Assembly (NCBI GenBank): GCA_023362775.1 | Contig: JALMGJ010000006.1 | Location: forward strand, 11,116,501 to 11,180,500 | DNA: 64,000 nt | DNA from: Charina bottae | Taxonomy: Eukaryota > Chordata > Lepidosauria > Squamata > Charinaidae | Direction of reading: 5' to 3' | Part shown: one piece after another, positions 1 through 10,154 of the stretch | Numbering within the stretch: position 1 is the stretch's first letter | Layout of the letters: every line of letters starts with the position of its first letter | The notes under the pieces: model-generated | Database searches by the model: none | Told to the model about the DNA's origin: nothing | Seen by the model: only the letters and a program-made list of their open reading frames with translations | Position numbers and translations under genes: made by a program

Positions 1-767
1 TCTAAGATAAAGAATTGAAGTACAATCCAATACATGTCTTTCTTTGTATGAGAAAATAGAGATCTCTCTGCTTTTCTCTGTTGTATCCAAATATTTTGAC
101 TACATTATTTTCTGAACACTCAAGATACTTTCTCCCAAATTTCTAAAAAGTGTGAATGCCCATTTTTTCCCACTTTTATTTTTTCTTATTTGGCCTTGGG
201 ACTTTTTCTTTTTTCCCCCCTCCAGATTATTTATTTTATTTATTTATTAAATTTCTATGACCGCCCATCTCCCCCTCAAGGATTATATTTTATATAATCA
301 GAAAATATACATTGATTGACATGACTTTATGGCAGTAGCTGCTAAGATTTCACTATGTTTAAATCTCACGGAGAAGAAATGAAGTTGAGTTGAAATAAGA
401 GAAATGCTTCCTGGACAGATCACAAATGTGATCCTAGATCTTTTGTGGTCACCTAGGGATTTGATGGTCTCACTGAAGCCAAAGCTTACCTGGAAAAAAA
501 ATTGAATATTTACATATTGCAGAGCTATCCAAAATTTCACCCAAAGAGGGATATCTGATAAATATTTTTACAAAAACTGCCTGCTGCTTTGGCACAATCC
601 CACAAGGCAACAGTTTTGTGGCATCTTAACTTTAAGGACTACACTAGAATTAGGGGAAGCAATGCTATGGTCTATCTAGCTTTGAATGATCTAAGCTGGT
701 ACCAGATCTCAATGTTGTCAGATTGGAGCCTTTGCTGGACATTCAGGGGATTGAACTGGATATTTTT
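1..767. other. Intronic sequence with one old LINE tail
   Basis: AT-rich unique sequence, presumed SOX5 intron or 3' flank of the exons seen here. About 229-285 looks like the reversed 3' tail of an L2/CR1-type LINE: an ATTT-rich tail followed by the reverse complement of the 'gggcggtcatag' type end. No exon was found in either strand. Confidence 0.5.
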
Positions 768-815
768 GAGGTCACGAAGAGTCGGACATGACTAAATGAC
801 TGAACAACAACAACG
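768..815 (+). mobile_element. BovB/RTE LINE 3' tail fragment
   Basis: The stretch carries the BovB 3' signature: gaggtcacgaagagtcggac, then the 'actgaac' stop region and a short (CAA)n tail. It is the same end seen in the larger copies at 24487-25627 and 37883-38244. It is only about 48 bp long and no target duplication was resolved. Confidence 0.75.
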
Positions 816-3082
816 AGCACCATCACTATTTTATGACCTTTTCCCTCTGAAAGAAGTTATTTCCATTTTAATTATTTTCTTTCGCAACTGATTTTCAAAC
901 CAAGAGCTAAAACCATTAAGGATAGCCAAAAGAAGAGTTAAAAAAAAAGACTGGTGGCCAGGATAAGATCTGCTTATAGATTTAGTTGGCAAAAGGCAGA
1001 TAATAGAGGAAGGAGAAGAAGAAAAGCTTGAGCGATGAGAATAAATGAAGAAATTGAAGGCATTTGTTTCCACACAGATTCCATGTGCAACTTGGCATCA
1101 TTGCCATAAAGAAGAGTTTAATCAAAAGTCTCCAAGGAACCATCACAAAAGAAACCCTTGTACTGCCAGCTTTGGTGTAGTGAAAGAAACACCTGCCACG
1201 CACAACAAAAAGAGAAGCAGACAATAGGTGGAGAAGAAAAACCTCCAACGAATAATGGAACCGGTTTGGTCGCTTTCTTCTCTCACCCCCCTGCCTCCCT
1301 AAATGTAATCCTCAGCCCACTTACTCTGGAGTATTCTCACTGATTTGAAATAGAATGACTGAGGAAGGAACCGTTCTTAGTTTCTGAAAATAAATAGGAA
1401 GAAAAATAGATTAATATTCATGGGAAAACCTTAGCAAATGGGATAAGTGCCGGAAAACGAGTCCAAGGCTCCAGGACAATTAGGCCCATGGTCAGAAACA
1501 CAACTGCTCAGCCATTCTGGGAGTCCCGAGAAGCTCTAGGGTACGTAACAAGCAATCTGATGTCCTCCAGATGTTTCCCACAATTCTTGCAATTAACTCT
1601 GAAGGCTGGAATTTCTTGGGAACTAAAATCTGAAACCTCTTGTAGATAACAGGCCGCCAACCCTTACTCTAGTTTCTTTTCCCCTTTCATAATTCCAATG
1701 ACTGGCTCTCAACCTGGTTTTCTGATTGTACCCAATACAATCTGGGATGTTGGAAAATCCAAGCTGCCTCTGGGAATTAAGTTGGGAACCTCGGACGTAG
1801 AAAGCACCAGAAATATAAGCATCTGATGGGTTATATTGAACTCGCCAATAGATTTGCAGGAATTCTAACAATATAAAGCCTGGATTGTATCATCAGAGGT
1901 TGAAGAAATCGATCGAACAGTTGCATTTGAGGATGAGATAAGCTGAAAAGTAGCTTAGAGTGCATTTCAGATTGGATGTAATCACAAAAATCATGCCATC
2001 TATATATTCACTCAATGCAAAAAAAAAAAAAGGTCCAGTTCTAATAGTTGATATCTTCATATGATATCAGAAGGTTCTTGCTGGTGAATCCACTAAATGC
2101 CACAGGAATTTCCTTGGGAAATATTGATTATCTGTCTCAAAACCAAAGTGACTTGCATGAAGGAAGTATAAGACAGAAATATAATTCCTAACAATAAAAT
2201 CAAATTTCAAGCAGTATCGTAACATTCAATCTAAACCATTGTGATTGCTTGTTACTGTATAATCATCTGTGCAAAGTTTAAAGGATGCTAGAAACCCCTA
2301 GCAAATGCACAAGGCCAACATAACTAATCAGAAAAAGAAACCTTCTGACTTCAGATTGTACTTTCTAAACAGTTACACCCTACGAACAGAAAAGCAGTGG
2401 ACACGGCCCATCTTTAGAGAGATGAAGTGTAAAGGGAAAGCTACAATGATGCTTTCAACAGGGGGGATGAATCAGTTGGTGGTACAATTACATTTCCTGT
2501 GAGTCAGTCTGGACAACTCTCAGCAGTTTGTTAGCAACTAGGCTAGAGGGAGATGTCAAAATTGCCCATACAGGATGTAAGTTAATAGAATGTGGCATTG
2601 TTTATTTCAGCTGATGGTCAATGTCCCCACTTTGAGTGGGAACTTTATTTTCCAGGCAGTGCTCCATCAATCAGAGTGGTATTTTGTAACTTAATAGGAG
2701 TTCCAAACATAATAAAAATGGTCAGCACCATCTAGGATTAAGAACTTCTCCTTTGCCCACAAGGTGGCATAGAAATAAACATAGTCATACAGTAATTTTA
2801 ATAAGCATTCCCCTAATATAAGCATGAATCGGACACAACTGAACGTGTATGTATGTATGTATATAATCACACTTAAATGCAATTTTGACAATACATACAC
2901 TGACATTTTTTGGCCAACCTTTATAACAGGAGGGCCTAAGTCCATACTACAAATGTTGGGCTGCACAACCAGATGTCCCAAGATGCATGCTGCCTCCCAG
3001 CCCTCCTTGTTTTGCAGTCTTCAGGTTGCATAATGATCAAAACCAGTTTCCCCACTTTGAGGGTGGAAACAAAAGCATAGCC
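816..3082. other. Intronic sequence, nothing recognised
   Basis: Mostly unique AT-rich DNA. Short open frames on both strands lack any recognisable domain or splice support. About 1550-1620 resembles the widespread reptilian palindromic MITE ('tcctccagatgt...gaaggctggaatttc') but is too decayed to delimit. A short (TATG)n lies near 2849-2864. Confidence 0.4.
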
Positions 3083-3097
3083 CTAAAACAGGTTCTA

Positions 3098-3430
3098 GGG
3101 GCGTGGTGGCTCAGCGGGTAAGACGCCAGGCTTGTCGATCGGAAGATCGCAAGTTCGGAGGTTCGAATCCCTAGCCCTCCATGCCGAGTGAGCTCCCGCA
3201 CTAGCTCCAGCTCTTGCCAACCTAGCAATTCGAAAGCATGCAAATGCAAGTAGATGAATAGGTACCACTTCGGTGGGAAGGTAACAGCGTTCCACACACG
3301 TCATGCAGCCACATGACCATGGAAGTGTCTTCGGACAACGCTGGCTCTTCGGCTAACAAACGGAGATGAGCACCGGCCCCTAGAGTCAGACACGACTGCA
3401 CAAATGTGCGGGGGGAATTTTTACCTTTAC
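3098..3430 (+). mobile_element. tRNA-derived SINE (Sauria-SINE type), full length
   Basis: The 5' part is tRNA-like: an A-box region at about 3107-3117 (tggctcagcgg) and a perfect B box ggttcgaatcc at 3160-3170. The body carries the conserved 'cgaaagcatgcaaatgcaag' segment. The 3' end, 'agtcagacacgactg', resembles the BovB tail, and the tail itself is a short ACCTTT repeat. A 15-bp direct repeat, ctaaaacaggttcta, flanks the copy (3083-3097 and 3431-3445), so both ends are defined. Sauria SINEs are known to be mobilised by BovB; that this copy was is inference from the shared 3' end. A second full copy is at 48783-49117. Confidence 0.9.
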
Positions 3431-3570
3431 CTAAAACAGGTTCTATATACTTTTTTAAAAAGGGAGCGAAAGAAAGCCCTCAAACTCCCACAAAACTCAG
3501 AAAATCTTTGCTCCACTCATGCTTGAGACATGACTGCTTTGTATCCTTGCTCTACTCACTATATCTACTG

Positions 3571-4596
3571 CAGAGCTTTCCAAACTGTGTGTCGTGACAC
3601 AGTACTGTGTCGCCTGCGGGGCCCAGGTGTGTCGCAAGAAAACCCGGAAGCGCCAATGGTGCAGCATGCTAGGCGGTGACGGGCCATCAGCGTTTCCAGG
3701 TTTTCACGCGACACAACAGGATGCCGCCGCCACAGTGCGCAAAAACCCAGAAGCGCTGCCACCGCCGCGGTGCGTGAAAACCCAGAAGTGCAGCGGCGGC
3801 GCTTCCAGGTTTTTGCACACCGCCACAACAGCAGCGCTTCCAGGTTTTCACGCACTGCCGTTGGTGTGTCGCCAACGTGAAAAGTTTGGAAAGCCCTATG
3901 TTAGTGTGTTGGCTGCAGTGTCTGGGTGTGTCGCAGCTGCTGCTGCCTCTGAGCCCTGCCAGGATTCCACGCAGGTCCTAGTGCCTGCCTTGTGCCTTGC
4001 TGCCTCCAAACCTGCCCTGCCAGGATTCCGCGCAGGTCCTAGTGCCTGCCTTGTGCCTTGCTGCCTCCAAACCTGCCCTGCCAGGATTCCGCGCAGGTCC
4101 TAGTGCCTGCCTTGTGCCTTGCTGCCTCCAAACCTGCTGTGATTCCATGCAGGTCCTAGTGCCTGCCTTGTGCCTTGCTGCCTCCAAACCTGCCCTGCCA
4201 GGATTCCGCGCAGGTCCTAGTGCCTGCCTTGTGCCTTGCTGCCTCCAAACCTGCTGTGATTCCGCACAGGTCCTAGTGCCTGCCTTGTGCCCTGCTGCCT
4301 CCAAACCTGCTGTGATTCCATGCAGGTCCTAGTGCCTGCCTTGTGCCTTGCTGCCTCCAAACCTGCCCTGCCAGGATTCCGCGCAGGTCCTAGTGCCTGC
4401 CTTGTGCCTTGCTGCCTCCAAACCTGCTGTGATTCCGCACAGGTCCTAGTGCCTGCCTTGTGCCCTGCTGCCTCCAAACCTGCTGTGATTCCGCACAGGT
4501 CCTAGTGCCTGCCTTGTGCCCTGCTGTAAGAGTGTGTCGCGAAATGATGCATGTCTAAAATGTGTGTCACCAACATGAAAAGTTTGGAAAGCACTG
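3571..4596. mobile_element. hAT-type MITE expanded by an internal minisatellite
   Basis: Terminal inverted repeats are cagagctttccaaact at the left and agtttggaaagcactg at the right. The flanking 8-bp duplication is atctactg/atctacag (7 of 8; 3563-3570 and 4597-4604), the length expected for hAT. There is no transposase. The left third is GC-rich with short inverted repeats; the right two-thirds is a minisatellite (separate entry). The same family occurs at 5051-5320 and 33156-33445 with perfect 8-bp duplications. Open frames here on both strands (for example 3594-4103) follow from base composition and are not genes. Confidence 0.85.
3972..4525. repeat. Minisatellite of alternating 61-bp and 56-bp units
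   Basis: Ten successive units begin with caggtcctagtgcctgcc at 3972, 4033, 4094, 4150, 4211, 4267, 4323, 4384, 4440 and 4496. Spacings are 61, 61, 56, 61, 56, 56, 61, 56, 56. The long unit contains 'ccctgccagg' where the short unit has 'ctgtga'. The related MITE at 33156-33445 carries about two units in the opposite orientation, so the array grew from sequence already inside the transposon. Confidence 0.95.
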
Positions 4597-5050
4597 ATCT
4601 ACAGCTTCCCCCCAAACCCCACCTTCGCTGTAGCTCTGAACCTCCAAATGGCAAACACAATGCTATTCCATCTGGGCTGCAGGAGTTGGTGACCCTATGC
4701 AACCAATGGGGTAAAGAGAACTTACTGGGCTTAAACTGGGAAGTGATACATTCAGTCCCTACTCAGTTTGTCTTTAAAACAATCACAGTATCACCTAACT
4801 CATAGTTCATGTTATGAAGATTGAATGAAGGTCAGAGACAGCATGCTTAGGGACTCAAGAAGCTTGGTACACAAGGACAACAGTGTGAAAACAGCTTCCT
4901 ACTTGTCTTGTGATGCTTTTACCCCATATCTGTTCATTTGAGATTGGACATATAGGTCCAAGAGATTCTTTAATTTGGATTTCTGCACTGAACAGGGGTT
5001 GTCCCTTCCACCTCTATGTAAGGATTTACATAACATGTTAAACCCTAAAC

Positions 5051-5320
5051 CAGGGCTTTCCAAAGTTTTCCCGCGGCGACACACCAACCGCCGTTGGTGT
5101 GTCGCCGTGGGAAAACCCGGAAGTGCCGCCATTGCGGCAGTGCGCAAAAGCCCGGAAGTGCTGCTGCCGCTTTCGGTTTTTGCGCGCCGCTGTTGGTGTG
5201 TCGCCGCGGGAAAACCCGGAAGCGCTGATGATGATCAGTGCTTCTGGGTTGTGTGGCGACACACCAGACTGTGTGTGGCGACACACTTTTGTGTCACGAC
5301 ACACAGTTTGGAAAGCTCTG
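5051..5320. mobile_element. hAT-type MITE, short form
   Basis: The inverted repeats are cagggctttccaaa at the left and gtttggaaagctctg at the right. A perfect 8-bp duplication, ccctaaac, lies at 5043-5050 and 5321-5328. The interior is GC-rich with repeated 'gtgtcgccg..ggaaaacccggaagcgc' modules but no long minisatellite. Same family as 3571-4596. Confidence 0.92.
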
Positions 5321-5699
5321 CCCTAAACTATGATTAACAAAGTGTTTCTGCTATGCTCCCACATACTCAAACAAGTAATCCACATTATGGCTTAATGTGA
5401 TGCTCTGGTTCACACAATGTGCTAGGACAATGGCTGAGTTTCCCACATCATGGTGAATCATTAACTACCCAATCCTATTTTAGGTTAGTCTAGAATATGA
5501 ACCCAGTCTTTCATTCTGGTTGGTCACATAGAAACTGCTAAGTGGGTTGAGTGCATCAGAATTAGGATAGAGTTCTTTTTGTATCAGAAATGCCACAAAG
5601 CCTATGCACCTCATGGATACACACTATATGAGGAGGTTGGTAGGGATGTGCTGTGCTTAGATCTGAGACTGAAAAGGTGTTTTGGAATCGGCATGGGCA

Positions 5700-6310
5700 T
5701 CTTATCAGCACCTTCTCAACTCAAATGTATGCTTTCCCAGAATCATGGGTGGCTATCATGTGATCCCAGGAAAAGATGCAGCTCCTTTAAGAAGGTGACC
5801 ATAGGTGCAGTATGTTGCACCTACACCTACCCCAAAGCACCTTGTCATACCTCACTGGTGCCTCCTTAACTCAAATGTGTACTTTCCTGGGATCACATGG
5901 CTACTATGAAAGTCCAGGAAAAGATGCAGCTGCTTTAAGGAGGCACTGAACCGTACAGCATGTACACCCACACCTTCTCTGAAGCACCATGGCACACGTA
6001 CACCCATTGCTGTCTCCTTAATTCATCCTTGGATTTGCCTGGGACTGTGTGGTTACCATGTTGGCACAGCAAAAGATGCAGTTGCTTTAAAGAGATGCCG
6101 ATAGGCACTGTGTGTGCACATACATTTGCTCTAAAGCTCCTTCTTACACTCTGTCATACCCTGTCAGTTGCTGCCTCCTTAACTCAGACACATATTTTCT
6201 GGGTTTCCACAGCTATTGTGCAAGCCCAGGAAAAGATGCAACTGCTTTAAGGAGGTTTTAACAGGTGCAACATGTACACCATGCCCTCTCCAAAGTACCT
6301 TTTTAGCTTT
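5700..6310. repeat. Four-copy degenerate tandem repeat, unit about 150-160 bp
   Basis: The marker aaaagatgca followed by 'ctgctttaa' recurs at 5771, 5919, 6071 and 6231. Around each marker the order is the same: a 'cctccttaactca' segment, a 'ctggg...cacatggctac' segment, the marker, then a 'caaagcacctt' segment. Related single copies occur near 9330-9490 (both orientations) and 56660-56720, so the unit is also a dispersed repeat. Its class is not recognised. Confidence 0.75.
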
Positions 6311-6419
6311 GGATTCAAAGGGCAGCACCTCCCTAGAATTTGCTTTCTACTGTCTGTCCATCCAACTCAAAGCAGATTCCGAAAGGCACAGCACCTTCCC
6401 ATCACCTGCAATGTGACAC

Positions 6420-7000
6420 TTTCCATAGACTGAACACAGGACATACTGTTTGCAAATTAGCAGCTCCAGCTATTAATGAGCTAGAGGGATAAAAGTTCAA
6501 AACTAAATTCGCGGGGAAGGGGGCAAGGCAAAGCTTCTCTTCCCCTCTCTACAGATCAGCCCATGACAATGATAATGATGTTCTCCTTTTTGGGAAACAC
6601 CGAGAAACTGTGTGATGCTGTCTGTTACCCTGATTTTTTGCCTCCAGATAGCAAGATGGAGGGGTACAAAATTTATTTTGAAATGTCTCCCAGTGCCTCG
6701 CGAGGCTGACTGATGTGAGATGTGATTTTGAACATGCCAACGCATCTGAATGCGCAGAGTCCCTTTCTTTTCGGCTGCACATTCCTTGATAAGCTGCAAA
6801 GCTTCCCACTTATCAGTCACTCAAAGTGACTGTGGCTGTCACTTGTGTACAAAGCGCAATCAGTTTGGAAGCACCGACACCGGCATTTTTCTTCTCAGCT
6901 TGAAGCAAACACGTTTTGACTGCTAGTCATTCAATTTTAAAGCATCGTCAATTAGGGGCGGACGGAGATATAAAGAAAACATGTCCTAAACTCCTTCAGC
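6420..7000. promoter_or_regulatory. Candidate conserved non-coding element
   Basis: This intronic stretch has no recognised repeat and a balanced composition unlike its surroundings. It is dense in short motifs typical of developmental enhancers: an ATTAAT homeodomain-like core near 6473, a 'cttgataag' GATA-type core near 6785 and an ACAAAG SOX-type core near 6850. The call is inference from appearance only; motif matches of this length are common by chance. Confidence 0.3.
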
Positions 7001-7048
7001 AGCCAGCAGTAAAAAAATTTATTGTTATCTTGCTTGAATCATCATCAT

Positions 7049-7072
7049 CTCTCTCTCTCTCTCTCTCTCTTT
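7049..7072. repeat. (CT)n microsatellite
   Basis: Uninterrupted CT dinucleotides, about 12 units. Confidence 0.95.
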
Positions 7073-7277
7073 CACCTTCTCCCAGCAGAAACTGCCTTTT
7101 CTGGCTGCCAAGGAAAAGTGCTCATGACTCCGTGTTCTCCACATGGTTGAGATGTGAATCATATGGCGTATTAATGCTCCCCATAGTAGGTCAGTTCAAT
7201 GGACAAGAGTTGTCTTTTCCTCTCTTTGGCCCCTTGGCTTCATGCTGGGACATTCCATATGCACAAGCATATGGTTG

Positions 7278-7315
7278 GAAATAAATAAATAAAATAAAAT
7301 AAAATAAAATAAAAT
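7278..7315. repeat. (AAATA)/(AAAAT)n microsatellite
   Basis: AAAT units passing into AAAAT units, possibly the tail of a lost LINE or SINE copy. Confidence 0.85.
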
Positions 7316-7778
7316 GAAGCATTCTTAAACATGCCCGCGGTGGAAGAGAAGTGCAGGAGTCGGCCGCATTGCAAAACAACGGCAGGGCAGGGGAAGTAAA
7401 TACCCTTCTTCCCTAGAAGGACAGAGCTTGGAAATGAAACTGTTTGCCCCAAGGCAGTGTGAATCCTAGGCTGCAGGGAGACGCGTTTGCAGAAAGACCA
7501 CCAAACCTCATTGGATACAAAACAAGGTGGGGAAATTCCAGGAGGTGTTTGTAGACAGAAGGTGGATGGAACTGATAGCCCTGGGTATCAGGCCCTGGGC
7601 TGGCCAGGAATTCTCTGGGTCTGGCACTGGCTTGCTTTCCTGTGTTCTACCAGGGCAACTTGTGGGAGAAAGCACTATGAGATAAAAGGGAGCCCTGGGG
7701 TATTTTACTTTCACTGCTTAGCGTCCTCAGCTCAGGGCATTGGGAGGTTTAAATGTCAGATTAAAATAGAATAAATAA

Positions 7779-7888
7779 AATGATGAGGATGAGGATGAGG
7801 AAGAGGAGGATGGATGGGAGGGAGGGAGGGAGGAAGGGCTAGCCAAGGGAAGCCATGGCAAGGTATGGCATGGCATGGCATGGCATTT
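7779..7888. repeat. GATGAG, GGGA and ATGGC short tandem repeats
   Basis: Three different simple repeats lie close together: (GATGAG)n near 7782-7800, (GGGA)n near 7815-7833 and (GGCAT)n near 7860-7886. Confidence 0.85.
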
Positions 7889-8049
7889 TGGAGTTTGCCA
7901 AGCTGTAGGCTCTGGACCCCACAGTCTGGGCCATATGGCCCCAGTTTCAGGAGCCAAACCTTACTGCTTGAAATCAGATAATCCCGGGGAGCTTTTCACA
8001 GAGAGTACTGCTTTCTAGAGAGCTCTTTCATGTCCTTCAATCCCAGAGT

Positions 8050-8350
8050 GTAGCATATTTATTTATTTTATTATTATTTATTAAATAAATTTATATGGCT
8101 GCCCAACTCACACATGGTGACTCCGGGCAGCTTACAGAATTGAAAACCATAAAAACACAATACACACCCCGCGGCAGCAGCAAACACATTCGAATCACCA
8201 CTTGGTTGGCTCCGAAGAGACCTGGGGTCCCCAGGCCTGCTGACAAAACCGGAGTCTTCTGGGATTTCCGGAAAAGGAGCAAGGAGGGGGCCAATCTTAT
8301 CTCTGGGGGAATGATGTTCCAAAAGGAGGGAGGAACATATTCTAGAAGGA
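8050..8350 (-). mobile_element. L2/CR1-type LINE 3' end, minus strand
   Basis: Read on the minus strand this has the LINE order: a 'ggaacatcattcccccagag' motif (the W-N-I-x-P-P-E end of the reverse-transcriptase ORF), then the 3' UTR, then 'gctgcccggagtcacc...gggcagcc', then an AT-rich tail at about 8058-8088. It is 5' truncated and lacks an open frame. Confidence 0.7.
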
Positions 8351-9057
8351 TCAGTCTTCAGGGGCTACTAGTCATAATTGCTGTTTATTATTTCCCAACA
8401 GCAGAGCCAGTACATTGCTGGGGAATCAGATTGCTATGACCCTCCTGTGTTTGTATCCTGCTTTCGGTCCGATTCAAGGCAGCTCTCCTTCTTGTATTCC
8501 CCTGAATGGAAGCAACCTTGAATTGAAGATAATCCCCTCCCAAATGGAAGACTCAAGAGAACAAATCTTACAAAAATCCCATCCCCAAATCCAGGACAGA
8601 GCATCCTTGTCCCACCTTGCCAGCTTCCACTGAAACCAACCTTGAAAACTGCCTCTCCACCCCCCAACCACTACATCCAAGTGTGGGCACATACTGTATA
8701 TACAAGCCAAAGGCTTGAATCCGAATTGTAATGATGATTACTGATTACAATTAACTACCTGTAAAATAAGGCACCTCGTCTGCAGATTTAACACAAATCA
8801 TTCTCTCACATCACTCTGTGCACAAGTATGGATGCACACAGAAACAGAAATGATTGGTAGAAATCTGGGCTCAGCGAGCATAAATCTCACGTTTACTCTC
8901 AAGTCAATGACTCTTACTCTCAGATAAGTAAGTATAGGCCGTTGTTATGCTAGGGCTGGATCTGCTGAGGCTACTTTTACTCCATGTAAGTAAGGGTAGA
9001 AACTCAGGAGGAAATCTTTGGGATACAGGGCTGGGTTCTGTTTTTTTTTTCCTTCTG

Positions 9058-9060
9058 CAA

Positions 9061-9096
<36 letters not shown>

Positions 9097-9097
9097 A
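9058..9097. repeat. (AAGC)n microsatellite
   Basis: About nine AAGC units in a row. Confidence 0.95.
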
Positions 9098-9329
9098 GTT
9101 GATAGAAATCTTTGCCCTGGGCTTCAAGCACCAAGGAATCTATCTGTGTTTATTCTAAACTAAGTCCCACTGAACTGAGGGGTTCTTACTGCCACGTATG
9201 TCTGCTGAGGACTTCTAGTCTTGTTCAGCCAGCATGATAGCTCTTGCTCATGTGTAAAGGGTGAGTGTTTGCAACGGAGAATACTGTGCACTTACGTTGG
9301 GAAGGCAAAAAGGTCCTTTCGAGCACATC

Positions 9330-9490
9330 CCCTCTGTGCAACTCCTTAAAGCAAGTACTGCATGTCTTTTCCTGGGTTTGCATGGTGGCGGTGGAAGGCA
9401 ACCACATGATCCCTACAAGTGATGCAACTGCTTTAAGAAGTTGAAGGCAGAGGTGCACCCCAAAGCACCTTTTTATCTTTGACTCCAAAG
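9330..9490. repeat. Dispersed copies of the 5.7-6.3 kb repeat unit
   Basis: Contains a reversed marker near 9345-9395 ('ccttaaagcaagtactgcat...cttttcctggg') and a forward marker near 9420-9480 ('gatgcaactgctttaagaag...caaagcacctt'). Both match the unit tandemly repeated at 5700-6310. Confidence 0.6.
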
Positions 9491-10154
9491 TATTGCATAG
9501 CCAGAATAGAGAATCCTGCCTATGGAGAATCCACACAAACTGGAGATCTTGATTTTGTAGAGTTCTCTGTTGCCCAGTGACCATTCATGGAGAGAGAATG
9601 CTTTGCATTGCGCACATTAACTTTCCTCATATGGAGAGTAAAAAGATGCAGGCAGGAGTGGAATGCTTGCCTCTTTCCGCTTAAAGTGTGGGCAGTAACT
9701 TTTCCATCCAGCCACTTGCTTTTAATATTTGCACTTCTTGCCCATTCAATCTTCTCACTTTCAACTGAGTATTATCATATTCTCACCACAACGTTAAGCC
9801 CTCCCTTCTTTCATTTGTAATTATTTGGGGGAGAAAACACATTCAGATGCAATATATTCTGAACAATACGGCACATTCTTAAAAATCTACTTTTATATCC
9901 TTAAGTTTACAATCCCTTACAGGCTGATTAGCCCATTGATCTGAGTTAGGTTGCTTCTTCAGTAAATATGCATAGATGGCAGCTTAGAATACCTGCACTT
10001 GGGAATGAATCCGAAAGGTTAAGAAAACAATGATGGGAAAGATTAACTTTTCAGAAGGAAGTTTATGGAAGGGAAAGATTTGGCATCTGTTTTGTAGTTG
10101 TTTGGAACATGGAAGAAAGCAGGGAAATGTTTTCAAATTATTGTGTTTGGGAAA

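Noticed and set aside
61..230. Promoter-like T-rich stretch near the window start
   Set aside because: Only AT-rich composition; no specific motif arrangement.
3098..3200. tRNA gene
   Set aside because: A and B boxes are present but the cloverleaf is not kept, and the sequence belongs to a 333-bp SINE with its own duplication.
3594..4505. Long open frames on both strands (for example 169 codons at 3594-4103)
   Set aside because: They lie in a hAT MITE and its GC-rich minisatellite; repeat structure, not selection, keeps them open.
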